Positions 43,534 through 52,021 are shown, numbered from the stretch's first letter. The stretch is DNA of 64,000 nucleotides from Bacillus solitudinis (GCF_002797395.1 NZ_KZ454943.1:1471768-1535767); one strand, 5' to 3'. Notes: generated from the sequence alone by a model not told the origin. Made by a program: numbers and translations.

Positions 43534-44127
43534 TTATTCTCCAGAAGGTAGAGTGGTTCCGATGTTCCGTTGACCAAGCATCATTAATTCCTGCACAAAT
43601 GCATGAGATAATTGCTCGACCCGAAGTTCGAACTCAAGCTCAAATTCAAATGCATCATCCCGGGGATAGCCTGCTTCTTCCATCTCATCTTGTAAAGCGA
43701 TGTATTCAGTCCAAAATTGTTCCCTGAATGTCTTTTCCGCCTCTCGAGCACTGCTTTGATATTCGTTAACAAGATCGTGATAGCTCATTTCATCATTGAG
43801 CACTTTTTTATAATAAACTTGTGTTGCTTCTTGCAAAAGCTGATTCATTTGTATTTCATACCCCGCATACGCCTCTTCAAAACCTACTGAAAAATCGAAC
43901 TTCATATCAACTACCGTTCGTTCACTCCGAATGTAGCCATGATTCAATGGAAACTGATAATCTTGAAGTTTCGAGGACGCCGTGGCATTCGTTTGATAAA
44001 TCTGATTCTGCCAGTGCCACTGCCCCGCAAAAATGAGGGCACTTAGGGCAACAGCGAGAATAAGCACAACAAGGATGCTACGTCTTTCCACCCGTCCCAC
44101 CCCCCTCTTTGTAATAGTTTGATTCAT
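43534..44127 (-). CDS. Single-pass membrane protein with charged helical domain
   Basis: 197 residues from the ATG at 44127 (AAAGGTGAT upstream); the frame extends 51 bases further but lacks a site. A basic N-terminus precedes one membrane segment (about 18-36, VVLILAVALSALIFAG). The rest is a highly charged helical domain with many Glu and Phe/Tyr. The C-terminal third resembles that of the protein at 42080-42895, so they are likely paralogues that flank vanZ-like. No enzyme motif is visible. The function is unknown; an envelope scaffold or sensor is a guess. Confidence 0.72.
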   Translation of the reverse strand: MNQTITKRGVGRVERRSILVVLILAVALSALIFAGQWHWQNQIYQTNATASSKLQDYQFPLNHGYIRSERTVVDMKFDFSVGFEEAYAGYEIQMNQLLQEATQVYYKKVLNDEMSYHDLVNEYQSSAREAEKTFREQFWTEYIALQDEMEEAGYPRDDAFEFELEFELRVEQLSHAFVQELMMLGQRNIGTTLPSGE

Positions 44128-44167
44128 TATATCACCTTTGAAACTGACTAGAGACACTAGATATAAC

Positions 44168-44232
44168 AAAAAAAGCACTCATTATGAGTACTTAACTTTA
44201 GTCATAGGGACCCAAAGCAATAAGGTCCCTAT
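44168..44232 (-). terminator. Two hairpins between the coat-like and membrane protein genes
   Basis: AAGTACTCAT and ATGAGTGCTT (44172-44192) form a hairpin followed by a T-run on the minus strand, a terminator for the CotF-like gene. Between them and that gene CATAGGGACC (44203-44212) pairs perfectly with 44223-44232. Confidence 0.65.
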
Positions 44233-44268
44233 GCTTATAATTACCTTTTTGGTAAGTTCAGGGCATTT

Positions 44269-44766
44269 TTAATATGATTTGTTTAAAGCTTTTGATGCAA
44301 GGTTCACGTCATTTTCTAGCAATTCTTCTAGGTTATACGATGGGTAGAGGTTTCGTTGGTATATATATCGATACGCTTTGGCATGCGTATCGATGACTTT
44401 CATTAAATGTTGTGTTAACACCTGTCTAAGCGCAGGAGTCGCTGTTTCCGTAATAGCAATTGCATAATTGCGAACGCCTGTTTTAAAAAACGCTAGTAAG
44501 TCTCCTGCATAAAAAGGAATGTCCTCGTTTCGATAATCGTCATCTAAACCATCTCGAGGTGCCACCGAATAGAACACTAGAAGCTCTTGTATGTTTTTAC
44601 TTAAACCCTCAATCGCCTCTACATATAACTCTTTTAACGCTTGATCCTTAATATCCGCATACGCTTTTTTTAATTTCATGAGCCCAACAGACTGAAATGC
44701 AACCAATTCGTGAATTTCTAGCGTTTCATGCCAAGCTAAGTGTTGAGGTGTGTGCTGATGATTCAA
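44269..44766 (-). CDS. CotF-type spore coat family protein
   Basis: 165 residues from a TTG with AGGGGGAA upstream. The N-terminal LAWHETLEIHELVAFQSVGL and the following helical pattern (LKELYVEAIEGLSKNIQELL) are those of the CotF/coat-like four-helix family. Members are found in spores or bound to spore coat, although many paralogues have unknown roles. It lies alone between the envelope cluster and the SLH L,D-transpeptidase. The call is based on recognised family pattern. Confidence 0.7.
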   Translation of the reverse strand: MNHQHTPQHLAWHETLEIHELVAFQSVGLMKLKKAYADIKDQALKELYVEAIEGLSKNIQELLVFYSVAPRDGLDDDYRNEDIPFYAGDLLAFFKTGVRNYAIAITETATPALRQVLTQHLMKVIDTHAKAYRYIYQRNLYPSYNLEELLENDVNLASKALNKSY

Positions 44767-44851
44767 TTTAAATTCCCCCTAATGAATTAGTCCTTTTCAC
44801 CATATTCACAGCCTAGAATATGGAACATTGTCTTATCCATTTTTGGGCAAA

Positions 44852-46048
44852 TCAAAATTGCGGCACGTCCTTCTCAAGTCCAATCATAATAACCGGTGAC
44901 TTCTGCGGATTTAACCATTTCAAAAGCTTGATAACATCGGTCTCTGCCAAAGCGATACAACCAGCAGTTGGACGATTATAGTCACGCCACACATGAAGAA
45001 AAATCGCACTACCCTTTCCTGGAACGATTGGATCCGTATTGTAATCAATCACGACGGCATACTTATATTGACTAATTGCAAGGCGTTCAAAGCTTTTCCA
45101 TTTTTTCGTTGGGTCGCCTTTATATGTAACCCACTTATTGTAATCAGGTGAAGATGGATCGTCTATCCAATAATCAGCCTTTGTGGTTTGCTGATATGGA
45201 AGTCGTACACCAGTTGGGGCAGGCGCTGTTCCAAAAGCCTTCGACAAATGAAAGCTCCCAATTGGGGTTTGTCCATCGCCTTCGCTCTTATTGCGACCCA
45301 TGCCGTTATAGCCAAGCACCGCATTCATCACCGGTAGCGCCTCGTTTACCTTTCCATTGACTCGTTCATACGTACGCACCGTCGCTGTTTGACTCGTTAG
45401 CGAACTAGCTACAACAACGATGATTTGCTCCGTCACGTTTGGCTTAAAGCGCTCCTCAAGCACACGGGCCAAAAACACCGAAAATTGAGCCCGTGTGGTT
45501 GGTTCATTGGGGCGATATGTCCCATCGCTGTATCCTGTTGTAATTCGATTGTCTGCCAATCGTTGAATCGATCCATAGAAAAGGTAAGAATCATTGATAT
45601 CACGAAATAGCTTATCAAATTTAGATGGCGCTAACTTAAAAGCACGATCCAAAATGGCTGCCATTTGCCCTCTTGTTAAAGGTTGGTTCGGTAAAAAGCG
45701 CCCCTGTTTCCCGTTTATAATCCCTTCATCGGCAACAGCCGCAATATAGTCATATGCATAAAAACCTTTGCTAATATCAGTAAATCCCGGATTAGGCCGT
45801 TCCTCTACACTTAACCCCAAAGCTTGAACAATCATTGTCGCAGCCTGTGCACGGGTCACTGTTTGATTTGGCTTAAAACTCCCATCCGGGTAGCCTCCTA
45901 CAATCGAACGATTAGTGAGTAACTCAATTTCAGCCTTCCCCCAAAAATCTTCTCCGACATCATAAAAGGTCGTCGACGCTTGGATTGGTGAATGAACCAG
46001 AAAAAGAGACAGAACAAAAATAACGCACATCCATTGTCTTCGTCTCAC
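44852..46048 (-). CDS. SLH-anchored L,D-transpeptidase (YkuD domain)
   Basis: 398 residues from a GTG at 46048 (GAGGAG upstream); a frame starting 45 bases earlier lacks a site. Signal peptide (about 1-24), three SLH domains (about 27-75, 88-135, 150-198) and a C-terminal YkuD-type catalytic domain (about 215-395) with the nucleophile motif IFLHVWRDYNRPTAGCIALA, its His and Cys in the expected places. L,D-transpeptidases cross-link peptidoglycan stems or attach proteins to it. SLH anchoring is unusual for this domain. It is the only cross-link-forming wall enzyme among the SLH proteins here. Confidence 0.88.
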   Translation of the reverse strand: MRRRQWMCVIFVLSLFLVHSPIQASTTFYDVGEDFWGKAEIELLTNRSIVGGYPDGSFKPNQTVTRAQAATMIVQALGLSVEERPNPGFTDISKGFYAYDYIAAVADEGIINGKQGRFLPNQPLTRGQMAAILDRAFKLAPSKFDKLFRDINDSYLFYGSIQRLADNRITTGYSDGTYRPNEPTTRAQFSVFLARVLEERFKPNVTEQIIVVVASSLTSQTATVRTYERVNGKVNEALPVMNAVLGYNGMGRNKSEGDGQTPIGSFHLSKAFGTAPAPTGVRLPYQQTTKADYWIDDPSSPDYNKWVTYKGDPTKKWKSFERLAISQYKYAVVIDYNTDPIVPGKGSAIFLHVWRDYNRPTAGCIALAETDVIKLLKWLNPQKSPVIMIGLEKDVPQF

Positions 46049-46192
46049 ATTCAATTCTCCTCTCACTTTTAATGAGCAAATTATAACACACAAACTTTCT
46101 CGTTCGATAAATCTGTAAGGAATATAACATCTTTTAACAACACTAAGATCATATAAACGGCAGGGACGTAAAAAAGTAAAAAACGTACCTTG

Positions 46193-46360
46193 TTAAATCC
46201 CTCTATAAACCGCCGATAATTGCTTGTATGCTTGATTCATTATCCCTCGGTTAGTTTGGTTGATTAAAGTTTGTAAATCCTCTACGCCCCACCAGCTACA
46301 GAAGGTCCTTTCTACAATAAGATCAATTCCTTCACCCACATGTTCGTAAAAAATCTGGGT
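46193..46360 (-). pseudogene. Possible 3' fragment of an unidentified gene
   Basis: An open minus-strand frame without a start codon ends at TAA 46195-46193 with protein-like text FYEHVGEGIDLIVERTFCSW and TNRGIMNQAYKQLSAVYRGI. It begins next to the ugd terminator. I do not recognise the family. The composition looks like coding sequence, but chance cannot be excluded. The rest of 46049-46440 has no gene. Confidence 0.3.
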
Positions 46361-46372
46361 CTTTAACCAAAA

Positions 46373-46410
46373 TAAAAAACCCTTACTAAGAGTTTCCTCT
46401 TAACAAGGGG
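46373..46410 (-). terminator. Intrinsic terminator of ugd
   Basis: On the minus strand CCTTGTTAAGAG pairs with CTCTTAGTAAGG around GAAA (two imperfect positions), followed by TTTTTTAT. It lies about 30 bases after the ugd stop. Confidence 0.75.
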
Positions 46411-46440
46411 ATGAGTAAATAAACTTTAAAATTCTTCAAA

Positions 46441-47763
46441 CTACCGAGCTAATTCTGGCACAACAGTCGGTCGTCCTACCGAATAATACTCAACACCTGC
46501 TTCTTCTGCCTCCTGAAGACTATAAGAGTTCCGACCATCAAAGACGATGCCTTCAACAAGAAGCTCCTTATAACGTGCAAGTGGCACATTACGTATCTCG
46601 TCCCACTCAGTGATGACAAACGCAATATCAGCTCCCGCAAGCGCTGCTTCAACAGAGTCTGCATAATCTACCGCAGCTGGTAAGAGCGTTTTGGCATTCT
46701 TTGTTGCGATTGGGTCATAGGCAATAACATCCGCACCCGCTAGCACCAGATCACGAGCGGTAACAATCGACGCAGCTTCACGCATATCATCCGTGTTCGG
46801 CTTAAACGCTAACCCAAGCAACGCAACCTTCTTGCCTTTTAACACACCAAAGCGTTCCTTCGCTTTACGAACAAGTGACATTTGCTGCTTTTGATTCACT
46901 TCAATTACAGCTCTCAGAAGGTTAAAGTCATGCTTTACATTCCCAGCAAGCTGCACAAGGGCGTGTGTATCCTTCGGGAAGCATGATCCACCGTAGCCGA
47001 TCCCCGCATTTAAGAAAGCACGTCCTATTCGATTGTCTTGCCCCATTCCATGAGCAACATCTTCAATATTAGCACCAAGCTTCTCACAAAGTGTAGCAAC
47101 CTCATTAATAAAGCTGATTTTCGTTGCCAAAAATGCATTCGCTGCATACTTAATCATTTCGGCACTGCGAATATCCGTTTTAAACACAGGAATATCAAAA
47201 GGTTTATTAATCTCCTCCAACACCGCTGCTGCTTCTTCAGAATCAGCGCCAATGACAATCCGGTCGCCATTGAATGTATCGGCAACAGCTGACCCTTCAC
47301 GTAAAAATTCTGGATTTGAAATCACTTCTATTGGAATTGATGTTTGCTTATTTATCAGTTCTTTCACGTGATGATTCGTTCCTACTGGTACTGTACTCTT
47401 TGTGACCACAATTACTGTCTCACGAATATTTTTAGCAATATCAGATGCAACTGAATTTATAAAACGTAAATCAGCAGTTCCATCTGCATTTTGTGGTGTA
47501 CCAACCGCAATATAAATGACTTCTACACCGTCAAACGCAGTTTGATGAGATGTCGTAAAATGAAGGCGATCCGCAGAAATATTTTTCTGCATTAATTCCT
47601 CCAAGCCAGGCTCATAAATTGGCGATTCACCTGTCTGCATTCGTTCTACCTTCGCTTGGTCTATATCGACGCATGTTACATGATGGCCGATTTCCGACAA
47701 CGCTACACCTGTCACTAGACCCACGTAGCCTGTCCCTACGACTGCTATCTTCTTCCCGCTCAT
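46441..47763 (-). CDS. ugd: UDP-glucose 6-dehydrogenase
   Basis: 440 residues, full length. The Rossmann start KIAVVGTGYVGLVTGVALSE binds NAD, and VEVIYIAVGTPQNADGTADL, SNPEFLREGSAV and GYGGSCFPKDTHALVQLAGN (with the catalytic Cys) are diagnostic. It oxidises UDP-glucose, made by GalU, to UDP-glucuronate for teichuronic acid or other acidic glycans. AGGAGG precedes the ATG. It is monocistronic with its own terminator. In B. subtilis Ugd is activated by PtkA phosphorylation. Confidence 0.95.
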   Translation of the reverse strand: MSGKKIAVVGTGYVGLVTGVALSEIGHHVTCVDIDQAKVERMQTGESPIYEPGLEELMQKNISADRLHFTTSHQTAFDGVEVIYIAVGTPQNADGTADLRFINSVASDIAKNIRETVIVVTKSTVPVGTNHHVKELINKQTSIPIEVISNPEFLREGSAVADTFNGDRIVIGADSEEAAAVLEEINKPFDIPVFKTDIRSAEMIKYAANAFLATKISFINEVATLCEKLGANIEDVAHGMGQDNRIGRAFLNAGIGYGGSCFPKDTHALVQLAGNVKHDFNLLRAVIEVNQKQQMSLVRKAKERFGVLKGKKVALLGLAFKPNTDDMREAASIVTARDLVLAGADVIAYDPIATKNAKTLLPAAVDYADSVEAALAGADIAFVITEWDEIRNVPLARYKELLVEGIVFDGRNSYSLQEAEEAGVEYYSVGRPTVVPELAR

Positions 47764-48178
47764 TTCCCAACCTCCTGTTGAATTATATGCTCTAAATATG
47801 ATAGCACATCTTGAGGTAAATCAGCACCTTGCAACTTTCACAGTTCTTAACCAGGTTTATTAAAATATACTTTATCATTTGGTGAAAATTAAATATACTA
47901 AGTTAATACTTACATAGTGAGCCGATACCATTTATCTCCCAATATGCACACACGCACTTATGTTAAGCGGTCGCTAAAACTATTCACGCAATAAAGTATA
48001 ATATTCCCGAGGCCACTGAAAAAGGCGCGATTCCCATCCTTTTCCAACACCCTTTATACTCCCTTGTTATTGATTATTCAAGTATAATAATAGCATTAAT
48101 TTAAAACTACTATAAAGGTTCGTAAATTTAAATTTCCCACTATTTAGGTTACATAAAAAAAACACAAAGGAGGTATAT
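47764..48178. other. Intergenic region between ugd and a small membrane protein
   Basis: AT-rich and gene-free apart from the imperfect hairpin element at 48009-48055. It must contain both divergent promoters; none could be assigned. Confidence 0.45.
48009..48055. repeat. Imperfect copy 2 of the GAGGCCA hairpin element
   Basis: GAGGCCACTGAAAAAGGCG and the following CGATTCCC then CCTTTTCC align with the element at 18918-18966 (GAGGCCATTGAAAAAAGGTG). Here the arms pair poorly, so it looks like a decayed copy. Confidence 0.55.
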
Positions 48179-48421
48179 TTGTTGGTTTCGATTCTATTAA
48201 CTATCTTTCTATTCATTACTCTCCTTATTACTTTATGGAGAAGAAAAAAAGCTGGTGTTACCGGTCTAAAAAGCGGTTTAACTGCTATCTGCTTATTCCT
48301 TATGGCATCGATTAATATCGTCGCGTATTGGCTAGGCCTATTAGGACTAACTAGTTGGATGATTACCGGTGCATTAATATTATTAGGGGTTTATTTCACG
48401 AAATATCTTATTTCTAACTAA
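48179..48421 (+). CDS. Small membrane protein, three hydrophobic segments
   Basis: 80 residues from a TTG at 48179, with AAAGGAGG close upstream; a second TTG at 48182 has better spacing (eight bases) and may be the real start. Hydrophobic segments span about 3-20, 33-52 and 58-77, separated by a basic loop WRRKKAGVTGLKSG. I do not recognise the family. Its last bases overlap the end of a convergent broken gene. Confidence 0.65.
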   Translation: MLVSILLTIFLFITLLITLWRRKKAGVTGLKSGLTAICLFLMASINIVAYWLGLLGLTSWMITGALILLGVYFTKYLISN

Positions 48422-48983
48422 ATAAATGACTTGAAAAGTACTTATTACTACCTGGTAGGCTTTTAATTTCCTTCCATGCCTTAACAGCATCGTTCTGCGT
48501 TTTCCCATGGTTCTTCGGGTCAGCAAAATAATCTCGGATAAATTGATTATATTCAAATTGAGGTGCGATGTCCTTTGTATAAGCTGGGTTCTTCTTTCGT
48601 TGCTCTTCTTCACGCCAAGCAAAAGTAACATCTCTAAATATTTTCCCCGTATTCTCTTTAAAATAGTTTTGGATATATGTAGAAAAATGGAAATCAGGAC
48701 CAAGAACGCTCTCAAAAAATGCCCTGACATCCTGACTACAGCGATGGTTTTCAATAATTACTGTGTTTAATGATAATTGGCCATATTGACTGCCTTTTGA
48801 TTTTCTTGATGGTTTTACTACCTCACCTGTTTCAAGGAAAACTTGTATTCTTTCCGCAATCGCTTGTTTTGATCCTGAAGTTGCTAAGCCGTAATTCTTA
48901 CAAAAACCTTGAAGCTCTACCTTTAACCAATAAACGTTCTTAAATTCTCAAACAGTGATATTCTTAGTGAGATCTGGCCTCAT
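48414..48983 (-). pseudogene. SAP-domain / DUF6434 protein gene with an early stop
   Basis: From the ATG at 48983 (GGAGGGGGGAT upstream) the frame runs MRPDLTKNITV, then a TGA (48950-48948), then continues EFKNVYWLKVELQGFCKNYG and 170 more codons to 48414. The N-terminal part (to about residue 55) is a SAP-type DNA-binding motif and the rest, with FFESVLGPDFHFSTYIQNYF and FADPKNHGKTQNDAVKAWKE, is the DUF6434-type domain seen with it in Bacillaceae. Everything but the one codon is intact. No good start codon follows the stop soon after, so the gene is probably dead or recently broken; sequencing error is possible. Confidence 0.78.
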
Positions 48984-49172
48984 CAATCTATCCCCCCTCC
49001 CCGCAAATTGATAGTTATTATCCAAAACTTTCTTTTTCCCATCATAAACTAGTTATCTTGTGTCGTTCAATAAAATACATCCTCAATTTCAGATAACGTA
49101 TTTTTACCATTTTATAGTTAAATATGGTAAAATTTAAAATGTTAAATTAAAAATTTATAAGGAGGATTTTTT

Positions 49173-51392
49173 TTGAATCTATCAAAAGTAGGGATTTTAT
49201 CATTATCAGCAATGCTCGGTATAGGCATTTTTGCTCCGACTGTTAGTGCTACAAGTCAAGCAGACCACCCTGAGGAGCATCAGATTAAGGTGTCATCATT
49301 AGAAACAAGTTTATCAGAAAAAGAAGAATTGATTGAGAGATTGCATGAATTGTTTCCAGGAAGATACGATTTTCTGGATGGACAAGATTTTCACATTGAC
49401 GAGTATCGTTATCCGGAATGGGACGACGAGGACGTCGAACGTGTTTCTCTGTATTTCCAGAAAGAATTAGGGAATAATAAGTATTTTTATGGCAGTCTTG
49501 AGTTTATAGGGGAAGATCGTAAGCTACAACATTTTCAGAGCGAACCTGTTGATGTAGAAGGTGCGATGTATCCAGCGAAGGTGTCACAAGAGGAAGCGAA
49601 AGAGATTGCGGCCTCGTTTGTTGACCGAGTTGCCAACGGTAAGTCTTATCGCCTGCGCGAAGGACAAGGTGCTCATTATCATTGGAGAAACCGTACATTA
49701 ACAGAACCCATCGAATATGAGTTTTATTACGAGAAGTTACAAAACGGAGTGCCTGTTTCTTCACAAGGGTTAACGGTGGTTGTCCTTGGAAATGGAGAAA
49801 TCACTCGGTATCATTCCGGTGAACACGTAAGTAGTGAACTTACCTTCGAGGCAAATAAAAACACACTTGCAAAAGAAGAGGTTCTTAAGACGATGATGAA
49901 TACGTTAGATGTTGAGCTTCGTTATATCATTGAGCACGATTATCTCAAAGATGAAGCAAAAGCGCGTCTAACGTATATACCTAGACCTTATTTTGAAGGA
50001 ATCCATGCTGTAGATGGAAAATGGCTTGTTGCTCAAAAATTTGTTGATGAGTTACCAAAACAACTTGAAATTAAAAAGCTAGATGCTGGGGTAACTTCAG
50101 AGCCAAAGCCTGTAACAAAAGAAGAAGTGAAAAAAATGGCGGAAGCACTTTTAGAAAAAGAGACTGACAATGGTACATTACATATCGAGAGTGTTACTGA
50201 AGAGAAGATGGGAGAGCTAGAAACGTTCAGTGTTTCTTATTCCTACCGCACAAACAATGGGGGTCACGGGACAAACTTCAATGTTAATAAACAAAATGGG
50301 GAAATCATTAGTTTTTATGATGTTTCTAAGGGTTATGACAACCAACAAAGTGTCAACCTCTCATATGAAGAAGGGCTAGAAGCCGCAGTAAAAGCAATAA
50401 AGACATTCGCACCGCATTCAATGAACCAATATTCTTACCCAATAGATGTTCATTACAAATCAGCGGAAAATGGCGTTTATTCTTTCCACTTTCCTCTCAT
50501 CAAGAACGGTTTAGTTGTTGATGGATCCGCTTTATATGTATCCATTTCAGCAGAAGATGGGGCTATTGTTTCGTTTAATAATTACCCTCTCCTCGTTGAA
50601 GAATGGCCTGAAGTTGAACTTGCTGTGAGTAAAGAACAAGCACTAGAGGCGTTTAAAGAAAATATCGATGTTCAGTTAACATACCAAAATCTATATAGAA
50701 GTGAAAAGCAGCATCATTTCTACCTACTTTACACGCCTAAATTCCAAGACAATTATGCTTATTTTGATGCGACAAAAGGTGAATGGACTCAAACAAACGT
50801 TGAGGTACCTACTCCATCTTTACCAAGCCTCGAAGGTCACTGGGCTGAAGATGAAATCAATTACTTAATTGATTCAAGCATTTTAAAAATAGAAGATCCT
50901 GAATCGTTTCATCCGAATCAAAAGGTTAGCAAAGGAACCGCTCTTGAAGTTCTCGTGAAATCTATTTTTTATGTAGAAGAGTATCGTTATGAACAAAATC
51001 CAAAGCAAACCTTTGATAACATTGACAAGAATCATCCTTTATACGCAGTTGTTGAATTAGCGGTTAAAAAGAATATCCTTGACGCAAATGAAAAAACGCT
51101 TGATTTAGATAAAGAAATTTCTCGTGAAGAATTAGCTTATTGGTTTATTCGTGCTCTCGAATTCGAAAATGTCGCAAAGTATCAAGATATTTACCAAGTA
51201 CCGTTTATCGATCGCACAAAAATTAACAACGATTATCTAGGACATGTTGCACTTGCTTACGCCTTTGGAATTTTTCAAGGTGATGCCAAACAACAATTCC
51301 GCCCACAAGAAAATGTAACTTTAGCACAGTTATCTGTGACCAATTTCCGTTTTGCTAAAAAAGCAGCAGAATTTAATATCCAAAGTTGGTAA
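49173..51392 (+). CDS. YcdB/YcdC-domain surface protein with divergent SLH repeats
   Basis: 739 residues from a TTG with AAGGAGG upstream. Signal peptide (about 1-26). Two or more YcdB/YcdC-type repeats (about 100-545) are seen from VSQEEAKEIAASFVDRVANG, LTKEEVKKMAEALLEKETDN-like and LSYEEGLEAAVKAIKTFAPH blocks. Three divergent SLH domains close the protein (about 552-605, 610-665, 675-735), the first as LEGHWAEDEINYLIDSSILK. The SLH copies lack a good TRAE or TRAQ motif, so binding may be weaker. The family's function is unknown; PepSY-like folds often inhibit proteases. Confidence 0.85.
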   Translation: MNLSKVGILSLSAMLGIGIFAPTVSATSQADHPEEHQIKVSSLETSLSEKEELIERLHELFPGRYDFLDGQDFHIDEYRYPEWDDEDVERVSLYFQKELGNNKYFYGSLEFIGEDRKLQHFQSEPVDVEGAMYPAKVSQEEAKEIAASFVDRVANGKSYRLREGQGAHYHWRNRTLTEPIEYEFYYEKLQNGVPVSSQGLTVVVLGNGEITRYHSGEHVSSELTFEANKNTLAKEEVLKTMMNTLDVELRYIIEHDYLKDEAKARLTYIPRPYFEGIHAVDGKWLVAQKFVDELPKQLEIKKLDAGVTSEPKPVTKEEVKKMAEALLEKETDNGTLHIESVTEEKMGELETFSVSYSYRTNNGGHGTNFNVNKQNGEIISFYDVSKGYDNQQSVNLSYEEGLEAAVKAIKTFAPHSMNQYSYPIDVHYKSAENGVYSFHFPLIKNGLVVDGSALYVSISAEDGAIVSFNNYPLLVEEWPEVELAVSKEQALEAFKENIDVQLTYQNLYRSEKQHHFYLLYTPKFQDNYAYFDATKGEWTQTNVEVPTPSLPSLEGHWAEDEINYLIDSSILKIEDPESFHPNQKVSKGTALEVLVKSIFYVEEYRYEQNPKQTFDNIDKNHPLYAVVELAVKKNILDANEKTLDLDKEISREELAYWFIRALEFENVAKYQDIYQVPFIDRTKINNDYLGHVALAYAFGIFQGDAKQQFRPQENVTLAQLSVTNFRFAKKAAEFNIQSW

Positions 51393-51408
51393 GAAACCGT
51401 TAACTAAG

Positions 51409-51455
51409 AGCTGTTTCCAAAGGGTATCAGGCCTCCCTTTGGAACAGCTTTTTTT
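51409..51455 (+). terminator. Intrinsic terminator of the YcdB/SLH gene
   Basis: AGCTGTTTCCAAAGGG (51409-51424) pairs with CCCTTTGGAACAGCT (51435-51449) with one unpaired base, followed by seven T residues. Confidence 0.85.
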
Positions 51456-51483
51456 GCTTGTTTAAACCTAAACTACAAATTGA

Positions 51484-51780
51484 TTAACGTGATGTCTTTG
51501 TTGTCGTTGTAATAATTGTATTTCCTTTTTGCGCTTGTTGTGTTGTTTGCTGCCCAGCTTGTTGCGTTGCTTGTTGCTGAGCTTGCTGTGTTGCTTGTTG
51601 CGCTGCTTGCTGTTGAACTTGTTGCGTTAGTTGTTGGATTTGTTGTTGTGCCTGTTGTACAGCTTGTTGCGCTTGTTGAATTTGCTGAGGATTCGCAGCA
51701 GATTGAGCCTGCTGCACAGCTTGTTCCGCTTGCTGTAACTGTTGTTGCGCTGCTTGTAATGATTGATTTTGCTGTGTCAT
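51484..51780 (-). CDS. Small glutamine/alanine-rich protein
   Basis: 98 residues, mostly Gln and Ala in repeats such as QQAQQQ and VQQAQ, with a basic tail NTIITTTTKTSR. GGGAGG seven bases before the ATG supports real translation, and Leu and Val at heptad spacing suggest a coiled coil in the first 60 residues. There is no signal peptide. The family is not recognised. It could be a spore- or stress-related protein, but nothing in the sequence proves this. Other frames in the region are by-products of the repetitive codons. Confidence 0.65.
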   Translation of the reverse strand: MTQQNQSLQAAQQQLQQAEQAVQQAQSAANPQQIQQAQQAVQQAQQQIQQLTQQVQQQAAQQATQQAQQQATQQAGQQTTQQAQKGNTIITTTTKTSR

Positions 51781-51995
51781 AGTAGTTCCTCCCGAGAATC
51801 ATTATTTTAAGGGCACTAACCCCAATCATTATCCTGTGTCTTTTTACTAATTTCTATCCCGTTCTCAAATTTAAATTGCGCTCCATTCAAATTTCCCACT
51901 TTTTTTTAAAAGTTTACAAAATCCCTCGTTCCCCTTTGTCTAAAGGCTTTAAAGGCTATTCAAATAAAAATAACGTGAATTTCACGAGTGAAAAT

Positions 51996-52021
51996 GATTA
52001 ATTTTCGGGCTACCCGGGTAG
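51996..52021 (+). promoter_or_regulatory. Candidate sigma-B promoter of the stress protein gene
   Basis: GATTAA (51996-52001) and GGGTAG (52016-52021), 14 bases apart, resemble the sigma-B pattern GTTTAA-N13-15-GGGTAT. The start codon is 52 bases downstream. The gene encodes a general stress-type protein, which fits. Similarity only. Confidence 0.4.

Noticed and set aside
51473-51829. 118-codon minus-strand frame rich in Thr and Ser
   Set aside because: It is the shifted reading of the Gln-rich gene; only the Gln-rich frame has a ribosome site directly upstream.
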